Assembly (NCBI GenBank): GCA_965224755.1
Contig: OZ245061.1
Coordinates: 2,542,001-2,606,000, forward strand
Reading direction: 5' to 3'
Source of the DNA: Hellea sp965224755
GTDB lineage: Bacteria; Pseudomonadota; Alphaproteobacteria; Caulobacterales; Maricaulaceae
DNA: 64,000 nt
Notes under the pieces: generated by a model
Seen by the model: the letters and a program-made list of their open reading frames with translations, nothing else
Databases searched by the model: none
Told to the model about the DNA's origin: nothing
Program-made: the position numbers and the translations under genes
In this document: positions 17,884 to 26,748 of the stretch, one piece after another
Position numbering within the stretch: the first letter of the stretch is position 1
Layout: each line of letters begins with the position of its first letter

Positions 17884-18786
17884 ATGACAGATAATTTTAC
17901 CATGCCCTTTGCGGGCGGCGCGGTTGACCCCGTTGAAACGCAGCGCAGCGCTGCCGAACTGCAAGCCTTTCTCGCTAAGCCAAACGCACGCTGCATCATG
18001 CTTCACAAAGGCGCCCCTGCGCTGGCCCCGGATGGCGGCTTAAAACGCATTCATCCGTCCGAACTCATTGGCCGCAACCTGATGGATCCCGGGCCGATAT
18101 TTCTCGGCTTGGAACTGGGGCTGGAAAAAGACACGCCGTTATTTGCGGCCTCTGTCGCGGATCCCGAAAAAGTCGCGCCGGAAGACGCCTTCCAAAATTT
18201 GCGCGCCATTGCCAATCATCTAAGCCCCGAAGACTTAGCGCTGGCGGGGCGCGCAAAGTCTCTGCTCGACTGGCATCTCGACCATCGTTTCTGCGCCAAA
18301 TGCGGACAGGTCAGCCAGCCCGATATGGGCGGGATGAAACGCAAATGCCCCTCTTGCGAGACCGAGCATTTTCCGCGCGTTAATCCGGTGGTGATTATGC
18401 TGATCTTGTCAGGCGACAAAGTCTTGCTCGGGCGCGGCCCCGGCTGGCCCGAAGGCGCGATGTCGGCCCTTGCCGGATTTATCTCGCCGGGCGAAACGCT
18501 GGAAGAAGCCGCCGCCCGCGAGACCTTCGAGGAAGTCGGCATCAAAGTCAAAAACACCCGCTATATCTTCAGCCAACCCTGGCCCTTCCCCAGCCAGCTA
18601 ATGATCGGCGTCATCTGCGAGGCAGAGAGCGAAGAGATAACATTAAATGAAGCCGAGCTAGAAGACGCCAAATGGTACAGCAAAGACGAAGTGCGCGCGG
18701 TATTTGGCAAGACGGGCGAGGCCTTCATGCGCCTCCCAAGGTTTACAATAGCCCATCATTTATTGCGCCATTGGCTGGAGGCATAA
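17884..18786 (+). CDS. nudC: NAD(H)/NAD-capped RNA pyrophosphatase NudC
   Basis: 300 residues. Central zinc ribbon FCAKCGQVSQ...KCPSCETEHFPR (about 135-162) and Nudix box GFISPGETLEEAAARETFEE-VGI (about 195-218), matching G-x5-E-x7-R-E-x2-E-E-x-G. The SQPWPFPSQLM motif after the box is the NADH-specific signature (SQPWPFPxS) of NudC. It cleaves NAD(H) to NMN(H) and AMP and removes NAD caps from RNA. Confidence 0.96.
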   Translation: MTDNFTMPFAGGAVDPVETQRSAAELQAFLAKPNARCIMLHKGAPALAPDGGLKRIHPSELIGRNLMDPGPIFLGLELGLEKDTPLFAASVADPEKVAPEDAFQNLRAIANHLSPEDLALAGRAKSLLDWHLDHRFCAKCGQVSQPDMGGMKRKCPSCETEHFPRVNPVVIMLILSGDKVLLGRGPGWPEGAMSALAGFISPGETLEEAAARETFEEVGIKVKNTRYIFSQPWPFPSQLMIGVICEAESEEITLNEAELEDAKWYSKDEVRAVFGKTGEAFMRLPRFTIAHHLLRHWLEA

Positions 18787-18953
18787 GCTAAGCCAATGTC
18801 CCGATGGGGGTAGGAGGGGGGACGTTTAGATATATGATCGCATTGCTGTCAAATTATCAATTGCTTTTAATTGAACAAACAATGTATGAATGCACTACCT
18901 ATCAAAATAGAGTGATTTTCTTTGGCAAAACCAACAAAGCTTGAGGGGGCCTT

Positions 18954-19130
18954 ATGCATGATATTTGTGTTAAACAAGGTTGGTGTGGGTCTATGATTGA
19001 TGGCAAATCTACTCATGTATCTGATTTCATTACTCAAACGGGCCTAGTGCCTGCGGACGAATTTGTGACTTGGCTAATAAAAGTAGAAAATTGTGATCCG
19101 AGTAATCTAAATTGGCAAAAGTCATGGTAA
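18954..19130 (+). CDS. Small hypothetical protein (58 aa), first of an AT-rich pair
   Basis: ATG at 18954 follows a strong ribosome site (GAGGGGG, 18943-18949). It reads MHDICVKQGWCGSMIDGKS at the start and ends CDPSNLNWQKSW. Four cysteine/tryptophan-rich positions but no motif I recognise. The last codons overlap the ATG of the next gene (ATGGTAA, 19124-19130), so the two are likely translated together. AT-rich compared with nudC upstream. No homologue recognised. Confidence 0.6.
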   Translation: MHDICVKQGWCGSMIDGKSTHVSDFITQTGLVPADEFVTWLIKVENCDPSNLNWQKSW

Positions 19131-19444
19131 AAAGAACTCGACCTAACAAGAGACAACGGCGTACTATACGCAAACATATAGACTCAATTAACGTGCATAA
19201 ACTTATCGCGCAATATGAAAGAGAAATAAAATCAACGCCTCTAGCTTCAGAGATTGATAAACTGAATAAGGAAATCCTTCGGTTAAAGCAGCTCATTGAA
19301 AACGGTAGCCGAAAAGAAAAACATAAAGCGCGCTCTGTTTTGCAAAGTAAACCAAACATTGCGTCAAGTATAACCACCAAGAAAGAAAAATCGACTAATT
19401 GGGTAAAGGTCTATCAAGGTGGTGCAACCGGATTGAAAAGATGA
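19124..19444 (+). CDS. Hypothetical basic coiled-coil protein
   Basis: 106 residues from ATG 19124 (a TTG at 19112 would add four). Very basic N-end (MVKRTRPNKRQRRTIRKH) and a heptad-like helix (EIDKLNKEILRLKQLIENGSRKE), then a Ser/Lys tail. A nucleic-acid-binding role is possible from charge alone. Overlaps the 58-residue gene by seven bases. No family recognised; AT-rich like its partner. Confidence 0.6.
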   Translation: MVKRTRPNKRQRRTIRKHIDSINVHKLIAQYEREIKSTPLASEIDKLNKEILRLKQLIENGSRKEKHKARSVLQSKPNIASSITTKKEKSTNWVKVYQGGATGLKR

Positions 19445-20012
19445 CACTAATTCGGGTTTGAAGGCGTAATTTCGGCAAGACGGGCATTAGCAAAAGGACG
19501 TAATAACCTCTCTCCCTGTAAGTGCGGCCAAGGCGGTAGCCCATCTCCCAATAGAGCACTCGCCGAAAATCCTAGCGATGGATTACCGAGACGCGCCAGG
19601 TAATGACGGGCTTGGTAGCGATAGTGTTGAAAAACTCCACTTTAGCCCCTGCCCGAAATATTTCCGCCTCATAGGAGAGAATTTAGAATTTTTATCCGAG
19701 GGGGTAGCCAGTTTTCCAACATATCAATTCTGATGCATCTATGAGTCCGCACGGATAGATTTAGTCTTGGTTTTCAGTATTTTACTCTAATAACGAAAGT
19801 TTCAACTTTTCCATTTTCGGAGTTTTTTAACACTATCGTAGCAAGAAGAAACTTTAGACGCTCCCCTCCCCATTTCCATTCACCCCGTTGAAAAACGGGG
19901 GCCATCTCCCAAATTATCCATTATTGCAAGACCGGGAGATGGATCCCGACCTTCGTCGGGATGAATGGAAATGGAGGGATAAGATGCCCGCTATCAGGGA
20001 TGTCTTCTGGCG
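19445..20012. other. Intergenic, 568 bases, contains a MITE-like element
   Basis: No gene seen. Holds the 220 bp inverted-repeat element at 19619-19838 (listed apart) and short palindromes at about 19884-19901 (CCCCGTTGAAAAACGGGG) and 19947-19961 (CCGACCTTCGTCGGG). Confidence 0.65.
19619..19838. mobile_element. MITE-like element, 220 bp, 20 bp terminal inverted repeats
   Basis: Left end CGATAGTGTTGAAAAACTCC (19619-19638), right end is its reverse complement with one change (19819-19838). Each end is flanked by TAG (19616-19618 and 19839-19841), a possible 3 bp target duplication. The inside has no open frame of note, so any movement would need a transposase from elsewhere. Confidence 0.65.
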
Positions 20013-20498
20013 CTAATCCACTCCTTTTCCAAAAAGCGCGGCACCAACCCGGCCTAATCCATAGGTTAGCTCTTTGCGCCGTATAAATAACAACGCCGCG
20101 CAAGAGGCCCACACGACGCAGGCCATTATGAACAGGCCTCCGCCGTCATTATTGGGGTCTGTGGTTAGCGGGGTGAAGAGGTGGAACGATATCGCACCTG
20201 TCATTACCGCTAGGCCCAGAGCCGCGCCGAAGGCTTGCAGTCGGCGAAAGCGGGGCAATATGCCGAGGAGCAGAGCAATAGACACCAGAAGCTCCGCCGT
20301 GCCAATCGTATATTGCGAGAACAGGCCCGTATGGGCGAAAAGGCCGTCCGCGCCAAACCCTGCTGCCCAATCATTGAGCCGCCCGAAGATTTCCTGCGTA
20401 TCGGGATGGTCGGTGAATTTATAGCGAAGACTGCTCAGGAAAACGGCTGAACACATCAGCGCCAGCACGGCCGGTAGAAATTTTTTAACCTTGTCCAT
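20013..20498 (-). CDS. DoxX-like inner membrane protein
   Basis: 161 residues with four to five hydrophobic segments. KFTDHPDTQEIFGRLNDW after helix one and GTAELLVSIALLLGILPRFRRLQAFGAALGLAVMTGAISFHLFTPL are typical of the DoxX/DUF417-like group. Function in this group is ill defined (links to thiosulfate or redox metabolism in some). It starts ten bases after the YHS protein gene and probably shares its message. Confidence 0.75.
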   Translation of the reverse strand: MDKVKKFLPAVLALMCSAVFLSSLRYKFTDHPDTQEIFGRLNDWAAGFGADGLFAHTGLFSQYTIGTAELLVSIALLLGILPRFRRLQAFGAALGLAVMTGAISFHLFTPLTTDPNNDGGGLFIMACVVWASCAALLFIRRKELTYGLGRVGAALFGKGVD

Positions 20499-20508
20499 AA
20501 CGACCTCT

Positions 20509-20958
20509 TTAGTCTTCTAAAATATCCGGCCACAGACCATCAGCCGCCGTGACAAAGCCCGCAATATCCTTATCCCAGCGGCGTTTAATCCGGGCGTTGA
20601 AATTGAGATACAGCTTGCCGTCCTCGACATGCCAATATTTGGGCGAGCCTTTGGCAAGTTTGTCTTTCGCAAGCGCCCAAGCGCAATAGCCGCCATATTG
20701 CGGCATGAAGGCCTCCGGGTTGGTCTTGAACAGGTCGAGATTACCTTGCGTGGAAAAGCGCCATTTTGCGCCTGCAAATTCAAGGCTGTGTTCCGCCTTG
20801 CCTTCTTGCGGTTTGCCGGAAAAGAAACTGACTGTATCATAGCCGCCCACGGCGAGATTATTATTCCACGGCGTATAGACCGCGTCTTTGGCGGCAAAAG
20901 CGGGAGTCGTGGACAGGCCTGAAAAGATCAGTACCAGAGATAAAATAACAATTTTCAT
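20509..20958 (-). CDS. Secreted YHS-domain protein
   Basis: 149 residues with signal peptide (MKIVILSLVLIFSGLSTTPAFA). The YHS core is seen as NNLAVGGYDTVSFFSG...FAGAKWRFSTQGNLDLFKTNPEAFMPQYGGYCAWAL. YHS domains are thought to bind metal, but this secreted form lacks the paired cysteines of copper YHS domains and has one in GGYCAWAL. Co-transcribed with the DoxX-like gene. Confidence 0.88.
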   Translation of the reverse strand: MKIVILSLVLIFSGLSTTPAFAAKDAVYTPWNNNLAVGGYDTVSFFSGKPQEGKAEHSLEFAGAKWRFSTQGNLDLFKTNPEAFMPQYGGYCAWALAKDKLAKGSPKYWHVEDGKLYLNFNARIKRRWDKDIAGFVTAADGLWPDILED

Positions 20959-21004
20959 AAGCGCTTATATAGACGTTTTTGCCCGGCAGCACAAATCACG
21001 CAGC

Positions 21005-21847
21005 CTAACCCTTTTGTGAACGGAGCGGATGCGCCGGATAGGTGCCGAGCATTGTCACGCTCTCGGTAAAAAACGCCAGTTCTTCGAATGCATGCCGCAT
21101 CGCCTCGTCATCCGGATGGCCTTCAACATCGGCGTAGAATTGCGCGGCCTTAAATGACCCGCCGACCATATAGCTCTCCAGCTTGGTCATATTAATGCCG
21201 TTACTGGCAAAACCGCCAAGGGCTTTATAAAGCGCGGAGGGCACAGAGCGGAGTTTGAAAACAAAGCTGGTGACGACGGGGCCATTACTCGCGGGGAGTT
21301 TTAACGGCTTAGCGGCGAGGATAAGAAACCGCGTTGTATTATGGGCGGCGTCTTCAATGTCTTTGGCTAGTGCCTCCAAGCCATAAATCTCCCCCGCCAG
21401 GCTCGACGCAATGGCGGCCACGGATGTATCGCCAAGCGCGGCCACGGCCCGCGCCGCGCCCGCCGTATCAACATCGGCTACGGGCGTAATTCCCATATCG
21501 CCGAGCCGTTTGCGCACTTGCCCCAAAGCCATGGGATGAGAGCGGGCGGTTTTGATATCCGCTAGCTTCGCCCCTTTGACCGCCAGTAATTGGTGATGGA
21601 CAGGTAGATATTGCTCGCCAATGATCGACAGACCGCCCTCGGGCAAAAGGTGGTAAATATCGGAGACCCGCCCCGCGACGGTATTCTCAACCGGAATCAT
21701 GGCCAGTTTTGCCGCGCCGGAACTGACAGCTGCAAAGGCCTGCGCAAAGCTAACGCAAGGCTTGGACGCCATATCCGCAAAGCCGTCTTGGCACGCCAAA
21801 TGCGAATAAGCGCCCGGTTCACCCTGATAAACGATAACATCGCTCAT
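21005..21847 (-). CDS. pheA: Prephenate dehydratase
   Basis: 280 residues. Converts prephenate to phenylpyruvate for phenylalanine synthesis. The catalytic half starts VIYQGEPGAYSHLAC and carries IPVENTVAGRVSDIYHLL and the catalytic NTTRFLIL motif (about residue 165). An ACT domain for phenylalanine feedback follows (KLRSVPSALYKALGGFASNGINMTKLESYMVGG). No chorismate mutase domain is fused, as usual in alphaproteobacteria. Confidence 0.96.
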   Translation of the reverse strand: MSDVIVYQGEPGAYSHLACQDGFADMASKPCVSFAQAFAAVSSGAAKLAMIPVENTVAGRVSDIYHLLPEGGLSIIGEQYLPVHHQLLAVKGAKLADIKTARSHPMALGQVRKRLGDMGITPVADVDTAGAARAVAALGDTSVAAIASSLAGEIYGLEALAKDIEDAAHNTTRFLILAAKPLKLPASNGPVVTSFVFKLRSVPSALYKALGGFASNGINMTKLESYMVGGSFKAAQFYADVEGHPDDEAMRHAFEELAFFTESVTMLGTYPAHPLRSQKG

Positions 21848-22001
21848 AATATACCAGTCCTCAAAATTTAGACGCTCTTAAACCCTTTGCGACCCTTCGC
21901 CGCAAGCGGTTTTCAGTTTGCTTTTGGCAGATATGTTTATAAAAGACGCACAGGGCTGACGGCCAAGAGAGTCGTTAACCGCAGACTAAAGGAAAAAGCT
22001 G

Positions 22002-22691
22002 ATGGACGAGCTTGGGTTTAACAAAATTGCCGCCGCTGTGCTGGTCACTGGATTAGGCGTGATGTTTCTGCGCGAGGCGCCGCATAAGCTCATGCATACG
22101 GACATGCCCGAGACGCCTGCCTATTCCGTCGGCGCTATCGCCGTCGAGACGGGCAATGAGGCAGCAGAGCCTCTGCCGTTTCCGCAAGCTAACTGGATTG
22201 CTGCCATGGACGCCACAAGAGGCGCGAAAGTCTTTAAGAAATGCACCTCCTGCCATAATGCCGAGAATGGCGGCGGCAATAGCACCGGCCCTAATCTTTG
22301 GGGCATTGTCGGCAAAGCTTCCGCGCAGAGAGAGGGCTTTAAATATTCCGCCGCTATGAAAAATGCGGGCCTGACATGGGATTACGAAACCCTGAATGAT
22401 TACCTGACTAAGCCCACGAAGTACCTCTCCGGCACAGCGATGAATTTCATCGGCGTGAAAAAAGAAGCCGACCGCGCCGCAGTGATTGAATATTTGCGCC
22501 TAGCGTCCGAAGCTCCGCTGGATCAACCTGCCGCTGCCGCCGCTCCGGAAGCGGCGCTGGAAGAACTGATGGAAGAGATGAGCGTTGAAGCGCCGATGGA
22601 AGCTCCGGCTGAAATGCCAATGGAAGAAACACCATTGGAAGAAATGCCCGCCGAAACACCTCAAGCGCCAAAAGAAACTGGCGGTCATTAG
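22002..22691 (+). CDS. Membrane-anchored cytochrome c
   Basis: 229 residues. One N-terminal helix anchors it. The class I cytochrome domain has heme motif CTSCH (about residue 83), GPNLWGIVGK, and the Met ligand region LSGTAMNFIGVKKEADRAAVIEYL. It resembles the CycM type that feeds electrons from the bc1 complex to terminal oxidases. The C-terminal 55 residues are low-complexity Glu/Pro/Met repeats (EEMSVEAPMEAPAEMPMEE). RBS AAGGAAAAAG precedes ATG 22002. Usual position next to pheA in alphaproteobacteria supports the call. Confidence 0.92.
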   Translation: MDELGFNKIAAAVLVTGLGVMFLREAPHKLMHTDMPETPAYSVGAIAVETGNEAAEPLPFPQANWIAAMDATRGAKVFKKCTSCHNAENGGGNSTGPNLWGIVGKASAQREGFKYSAAMKNAGLTWDYETLNDYLTKPTKYLSGTAMNFIGVKKEADRAAVIEYLRLASEAPLDQPAAAAAPEAALEELMEEMSVEAPMEAPAEMPMEETPLEEMPAETPQAPKETGGH

Positions 22692-22702
22692 ACTCCCCCT
22701 CT

Positions 22703-22743
22703 GTCATCCCGCACGAGCCGCTAAGCGGCTCGTGCGGGATGAC
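22703..22743. repeat. Perfect 19 bp palindrome (REP-like or terminator)
   Basis: GTCATCCCGCACGAGCCGC, loop TAA, perfect complement. Sits between the convergent cytochrome c and NlpC/P60 genes. No T-run follows, so either a REP-type element (GTCATCCCG ends, cf. 9198) or a bidirectional terminator. Confidence 0.7.
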
Positions 22744-22758
22744 AAAAGGAGCGCGCCT

Positions 22759-23583
22759 TTAAAGCCTTTTAATGGCGGTGATAGCGCCGCCGCCCTGCGT
22801 CTTGATGCGGGAGGCAGTCTGTTTTAGAGGCTCGCTTGCAACTTTCATGTGAAATGCATTGGCGTGGATCAGCCGCGAGGCGTTTTGCATAATCCCAACA
22901 TGGCCTTTCCAAAACACCAGATCACCGCGTTTGAGCCCGCTTTGGCGGATGGCGATATTTTTGCCGAGTGCCGTTTGCTGCATATCCGCATCGCGCGGCG
23001 CGTCTTTACCTGTTGCCCGTAATGACGAAAGCACCAAGCCCGAACAATCCAGCCCGTCGCTGCTAATCCCGCCCCAGATATAGGGCAGGCCCAGATGGCG
23101 TTCGGCAATCTCGGCAAAATCAGTGATCAGCGGTGTTTCGCTGAGTTTACGGATATGACGGCGATGGATAAAGCCGCCCGCGCCTCGTAGGAATAATTTA
23201 TCGCGCCCGCTGCCTTTGATAATCGCGCCCATCGGCAAAATCATCGTGACAGGGCTTTTAATATCTGCTTTCGAAAATATTGGGGCTTTGAGAGCGGTAA
23301 CCACATGGCTCGCCGCGCGCTTTTCATCCGCCAGACATTTGGCCGAAACAAACCCGACATAGCCTTTTTGGCGCGAGGCTTTTACGGGTGAGCGCGCCTG
23401 CCCCCACGCCCAACCTTTTTTGAGCGCGTAAACATCAAAATGCTGACCATAAAGAAGCTGTGTCTCCAGCCCCGCGCGGCGGCTTGCGCGGCCCTGCAAT
23501 GGGGCCATCGGAACATTCACGCTATAGATGGCCAGCCGGGGGCCTTTGCTTCGCGGTATATGAATGCGCGGATCGGCGGGCAT
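22759..23583 (-). CDS. NlpC/P60 (C40) cell wall peptidase with SH3 domains
   Basis: 274 residues. Two SH3-like stretches (about 15-75 and 85-130) lead to the NlpC/P60 domain: catalytic Cys in SSDGLDCSGLVLSSL (about 180), His in FWKGHVGIM (about 232) and the third polar residue in RLIHANAFH. It should cut peptide cross-links containing gamma-D-Glu in murein. No signal peptide is visible, so export or a role on recycled peptides is open. It lies with an M17 aminopeptidase and a MarR gene, a pairing seen in alphaproteobacteria. Six bases follow the MarR stop. Confidence 0.92.
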   Translation of the reverse strand: MPADPRIHIPRSKGPRLAIYSVNVPMAPLQGRASRRAGLETQLLYGQHFDVYALKKGWAWGQARSPVKASRQKGYVGFVSAKCLADEKRAASHVVTALKAPIFSKADIKSPVTMILPMGAIIKGSGRDKLFLRGAGGFIHRRHIRKLSETPLITDFAEIAERHLGLPYIWGGISSDGLDCSGLVLSSLRATGKDAPRDADMQQTALGKNIAIRQSGLKRGDLVFWKGHVGIMQNASRLIHANAFHMKVASEPLKQTASRIKTQGGGAITAIKRL

Positions 23584-23589
23584 TAGGGC

Positions 23590-23970
23590 CTAAGCCGCAA
23601 CGAGGCTGATTTTATGGGCCCGCGTCTCGGCGTGGATAATATCAGCAAAGCGCTGAAGATAACGGATACCCCCGGGTGTGCGGTTGACAATCACCGAGCG
23701 TTTATCGCGCGGATCCGGAGCGCGCTCAACAAACCCGTAACGCGTGAGCGTATCCAGCGCGCGGGAAATGACAGCTTTGGTCACATTTAGTTTCGCCGCC
23801 AGAGACCGCACCGTATGAGACCGGCCATCCAGATAAACCGTCATCAATATTGCGAGTTGACGGGCGGAAAGATCCGGGCCGTTGGACATAACAGTTTCAA
23901 GCGTCACGCGGTGCCAGAGCGACAGAGAGTCGCTGCGGTTCATGCGAGGTTTAACCGTTCCTGTCCTCAT
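23590..23970 (-). CDS. MarR-type winged-helix regulator
   Basis: 126 residues (start 23970, or 23943 at Met10). Winged HTH: LSARQLAILMTVYLDGRSHTVRSLAAKLNVTKAVISRALDTL, wing ERAPDPRDKRSVIVNRTPGG. It is upstream of and six bases from the NlpC/P60 gene, so it is likely in one transcript with it and may control it. The ligand is unknown. The final helices for dimer formation are short, so it is at the small end of the family. Confidence 0.88.
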   Translation of the reverse strand: MRTGTVKPRMNRSDSLSLWHRVTLETVMSNGPDLSARQLAILMTVYLDGRSHTVRSLAAKLNVTKAVISRALDTLTRYGFVERAPDPRDKRSVIVNRTPGGIRYLQRFADIIHAETRAHKISLVAA

Positions 23971-24152
23971 TCTTGCTCTGATCTCCGCATCTAAAACAAA
24001 TCACTTGCGCCCCATGATTCGCATAGAGAGGATTCTGCAGTCAAGGGTCAAAACTTGGCTACAGAATTGCAGGAGTCTAAGTGATTCAAATACCAGTAAA
24101 TTTTTAAGGGTTTTACGATAGAAAATGGACGAAACTAGGTAAAAAAACGGCC

Positions 24153-25247
24153 ATGAAATCACTGGATACAGAAAAACTGGCGCAAATGCCCCTGACACGG
24201 CTTAATGCTGTGCGGACATTTGTAGTGGCTTTCATTGCCATTGGCTATGCTTCAACTATGTCGCCCCATGCAGGAAGCGAAGAAGTTTTGCGCCATCTTG
24301 GCTATGATCCCAGTTGGTTTGGACTGCAAATTCTCTTCTGTCTCTCAGGGTATCTCGCCGTTCGTAGCCTCTCGCGTCACGGCTCGTCTTTGCGGTATCT
24401 GGCATCGCGGATATTGCGCAACGGCCCCCTCTTAATCGCCTATACGCTGGCGACTGTAACCGTGATTTACCCGATATTTTGCAAACCCGATGCGGCTCTG
24501 ACGCAGGAAATAGCCAAGCTGACACGTTATTTCTTCAAAACCGTATCCTTGATAAACCCCGGCGCGCCCCTGCCTGGCCTGATGGATGAGGCGAAATATA
24601 TGTGCATCATACAAGGCGCAGTCTGGACTTTGCGTTGGGGCGCACTGGCGCATATCACTATGGCTATGGGCTGGCGTATTGGCATTTTGAAATCCAAACA
24701 TGTCCTGCTCGCCGCAGCCATATTGACGACAACGGGCTATGCGCTGCTACATAATTGGGGCATTCGCAACGGGCTCACCGAACCTATCGTAGGATTTGCA
24801 GGGCTGCGCCTCGGCTATGCCTTTATATGCGGGGCAGCCCTTTATGGTTGGCAAGACAAATTACCCAAAACCGGCAAGGGCAAGATAGCGACATTGGCAG
24901 CATTGATGGGCACGGCCATGATCAATTACCTGCTTCTGCCTTGGACGCCTATTATTGAAATCGCCGGCACTATGTTTTGGACTTATCTGGCCATTGTCAT
25001 CATCCAGACGCCGCTGCGGGCAACAGCCTGGATGAATAATTGGCCCAATATTGTTCTCGGTCTTTATCTCGGCAATTGGGCCGTCTCGCAACTTCTTGTG
25101 CTGGTCTATCCTGATTTTTACGGCTGGCCGATGATTCTGACCTCGCTCGCTTTTTCTATGGGGATTGCCGCCCTCGCTCATACCGCAATTTCAGGTCATA
25201 TCAACCGCTGGGCCGCAACCGCCCTACGCCGAAAAATCGCCATTTAA
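24153..25247 (+). CDS. Acyltransferase 3-like membrane protein
   Basis: 364 residues, about ten membrane segments. LTRLNAVRTFVVAFIAIGYAST and FGLQILFCLSGYLAVRSLSRHGSSLRYLASRILRNGP match the start of acyltransferase-3 proteins (which O-acylate surface sugars). The usual His in the first helix is absent here (IAIGYAST in its place), so activity is doubtful. The 3' end overlaps the M17 aminopeptidase gene by 24 bases, tail to tail. Confidence 0.75.
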   Translation: MKSLDTEKLAQMPLTRLNAVRTFVVAFIAIGYASTMSPHAGSEEVLRHLGYDPSWFGLQILFCLSGYLAVRSLSRHGSSLRYLASRILRNGPLLIAYTLATVTVIYPIFCKPDAALTQEIAKLTRYFFKTVSLINPGAPLPGLMDEAKYMCIIQGAVWTLRWGALAHITMAMGWRIGILKSKHVLLAAAILTTTGYALLHNWGIRNGLTEPIVGFAGLRLGYAFICGAALYGWQDKLPKTGKGKIATLAALMGTAMINYLLLPWTPIIEIAGTMFWTYLAIVIIQTPLRATAWMNNWPNIVLGLYLGNWAVSQLLVLVYPDFYGWPMILTSLAFSMGIAALAHTAISGHINRWAATALRRKIAI

Positions 25248-26636
25248 TCCGCCCGCTTTCAGCCAGTGATAAACGGCGCGGACAGCAAATAGCTCTCCGC
25301 CTTTTGGATGTCCTGGCCCCGAGGCCGGGTTCCAGCCATAGACATCAAAATGCATCCAAGGGCGGTTTTTGACGAAGCATTCCAGAAATAAAGCGGCCGT
25401 GACAGAGCCGGCAAAACTCCCGCCTGCATTCTTCATATCGGCAATGGGTGAGCTCAGCATAGACTTATAAGGCTGCCAAAGCGGCAGGCGCCAGACCGGG
25501 TCTTTTTGCCGCTCGGCCTGCGCTAATAGGTCTTTGATCGGGGCTTCCCGATTGGAAAAGCAAGGCGGCAAGGTCGGCCCCAATGCCACCCGCGCCGCGC
25601 CTGTTAATGTCGCGAAATCAATCATCAGCGCAGGCTCGGCTTCAGCAGCTTTGGTCAGTGCATCAGCCAAAACAAGGCGGCCTTCAGCGTCGGTATTATC
25701 AATCTCGATTGTCAAACCTTCGCGCGAGGTCAAGATATCGCCGGGGCGGTAAGCCCCTGCCGAAATCGCATTTTCCGCTACCGCGAGCAAGCAATGCAGG
25801 CGGATCGGTAAATCATTGGCCATGATCATTTTGGCCAGCGCCAAAGCATGGGCCGCCCCGCCCATATCTTTTTTCATGATCCGCGCGCCCGCCGCGCTTT
25901 TGATGTTCAGCCCTCCCGTATCAAAAGTGATGCCCTTGCCGATAAGGGCAAGGCGGGGGTGGGAGGGGTCTCCCCATTCGAATTCAACCAAACGCGGCGC
26001 TTCATGCGCGGCGCGGCCCACCGCATGAATCATCGGCAGGTTATCTTCGAGCAGTTGATCGCCCGCCGTGACGCGCAGCTCAGCGCCGTAATCACCGGCA
26101 ACATCTTGTGCGGCCTGCTGCAAAGCCGCAGGCCCCATATCGCTTGCAGGCGTATTGATCAGGTCGCGGCCCAGCGCTGTAGACTCGGCAAGAGATTTAA
26201 TTTCTGAAAGACGCGCCATATCCTCTACTACCAATGTCGGAAAGCTTGCGGACTCCGGCAAATATTGGTCAAATTTATAAGCCCCCAAGCCCCAGCCGGT
26301 CATCGCCAATATAGGCCGCCAATCTTCAGGCAATGTCTGAAACCGGTAATATCCGGGCGGCAATGTGCCGGATAAACCGCCAGCCCGCACCGCTCCAAGC
26401 GTGTCATGATCCGAAACGCCTACACCATAAAGCACGATAGAAATATCGCCGCCCTCATCCGGCAAAAGCAGTTTCTGGCCTCTAACGCCTGAAAATTTAT
26501 GCGCGGCTGCAAATATCTGCTGAGCTGGTGATAGCGTGTTTTTGACATCCGCCCACCCCTCGGGCCTGACAATATGGATCGGCACAACGGATGCACTGGC
26601 GGTAACGTCATTCAACGTGGCAAATATAGCTGACAT
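25224..26636 (-). CDS. Leucyl aminopeptidase family (M17)
   Basis: 470 residues. The C-terminal catalytic domain has the metal-site motifs GKGITFDTGGLNIKSA (Lys and Asp ligands), KDMGGAAHALALAKMI and the signature NTDAEGRLVLADAL. The N-terminal domain is shorter than in PepA. It removes N-terminal amino acids, using two metal ions. Closest in type to the alphaproteobacterial M17 proteins that lie beside NlpC/P60 genes; a role in murein peptide recycling is an inference from that. Confidence 0.93.
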   Translation of the reverse strand: MSAIFATLNDVTASASVVPIHIVRPEGWADVKNTLSPAQQIFAAAHKFSGVRGQKLLLPDEGGDISIVLYGVGVSDHDTLGAVRAGGLSGTLPPGYYRFQTLPEDWRPILAMTGWGLGAYKFDQYLPESASFPTLVVEDMARLSEIKSLAESTALGRDLINTPASDMGPAALQQAAQDVAGDYGAELRVTAGDQLLEDNLPMIHAVGRAAHEAPRLVEFEWGDPSHPRLALIGKGITFDTGGLNIKSAAGARIMKKDMGGAAHALALAKMIMANDLPIRLHCLLAVAENAISAGAYRPGDILTSREGLTIEIDNTDAEGRLVLADALTKAAEAEPALMIDFATLTGAARVALGPTLPPCFSNREAPIKDLLAQAERQKDPVWRLPLWQPYKSMLSSPIADMKNAGGSFAGSVTAALFLECFVKNRPWMHFDVYGWNPASGPGHPKGGELFAVRAVYHWLKAGGLNGDFSA

Positions 26637-26667
26637 TCTATCCTCGAGCGGGCGCTTTGATAACGTC

Positions 26668-26700
26668 TCGTTAACTGTCTTTGTTTACGTTTGTTAACGA
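26668..26700. promoter_or_regulatory. Inverted repeat TCGTTAAC/GTTAACGA upstream of tadD-like gene
   Basis: Arms at 26668-26675 and 26693-26700, 17 bases apart, in the divergent gap between the M17 aminopeptidase and the TadD-like gene. Could be an operator for either; no regulator is identified. Confidence 0.35.
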
Positions 26701-26748
26701 AATCCTATCACAGCGCAATATGCAGTTTCGCCGTCCGGAGAGTTTATT

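Noticed and set aside
22703..22743. Simple terminator for the cytochrome c gene
   Set aside because: The stem is perfect but has no T-run on either side, so it is reported as REP-like instead.
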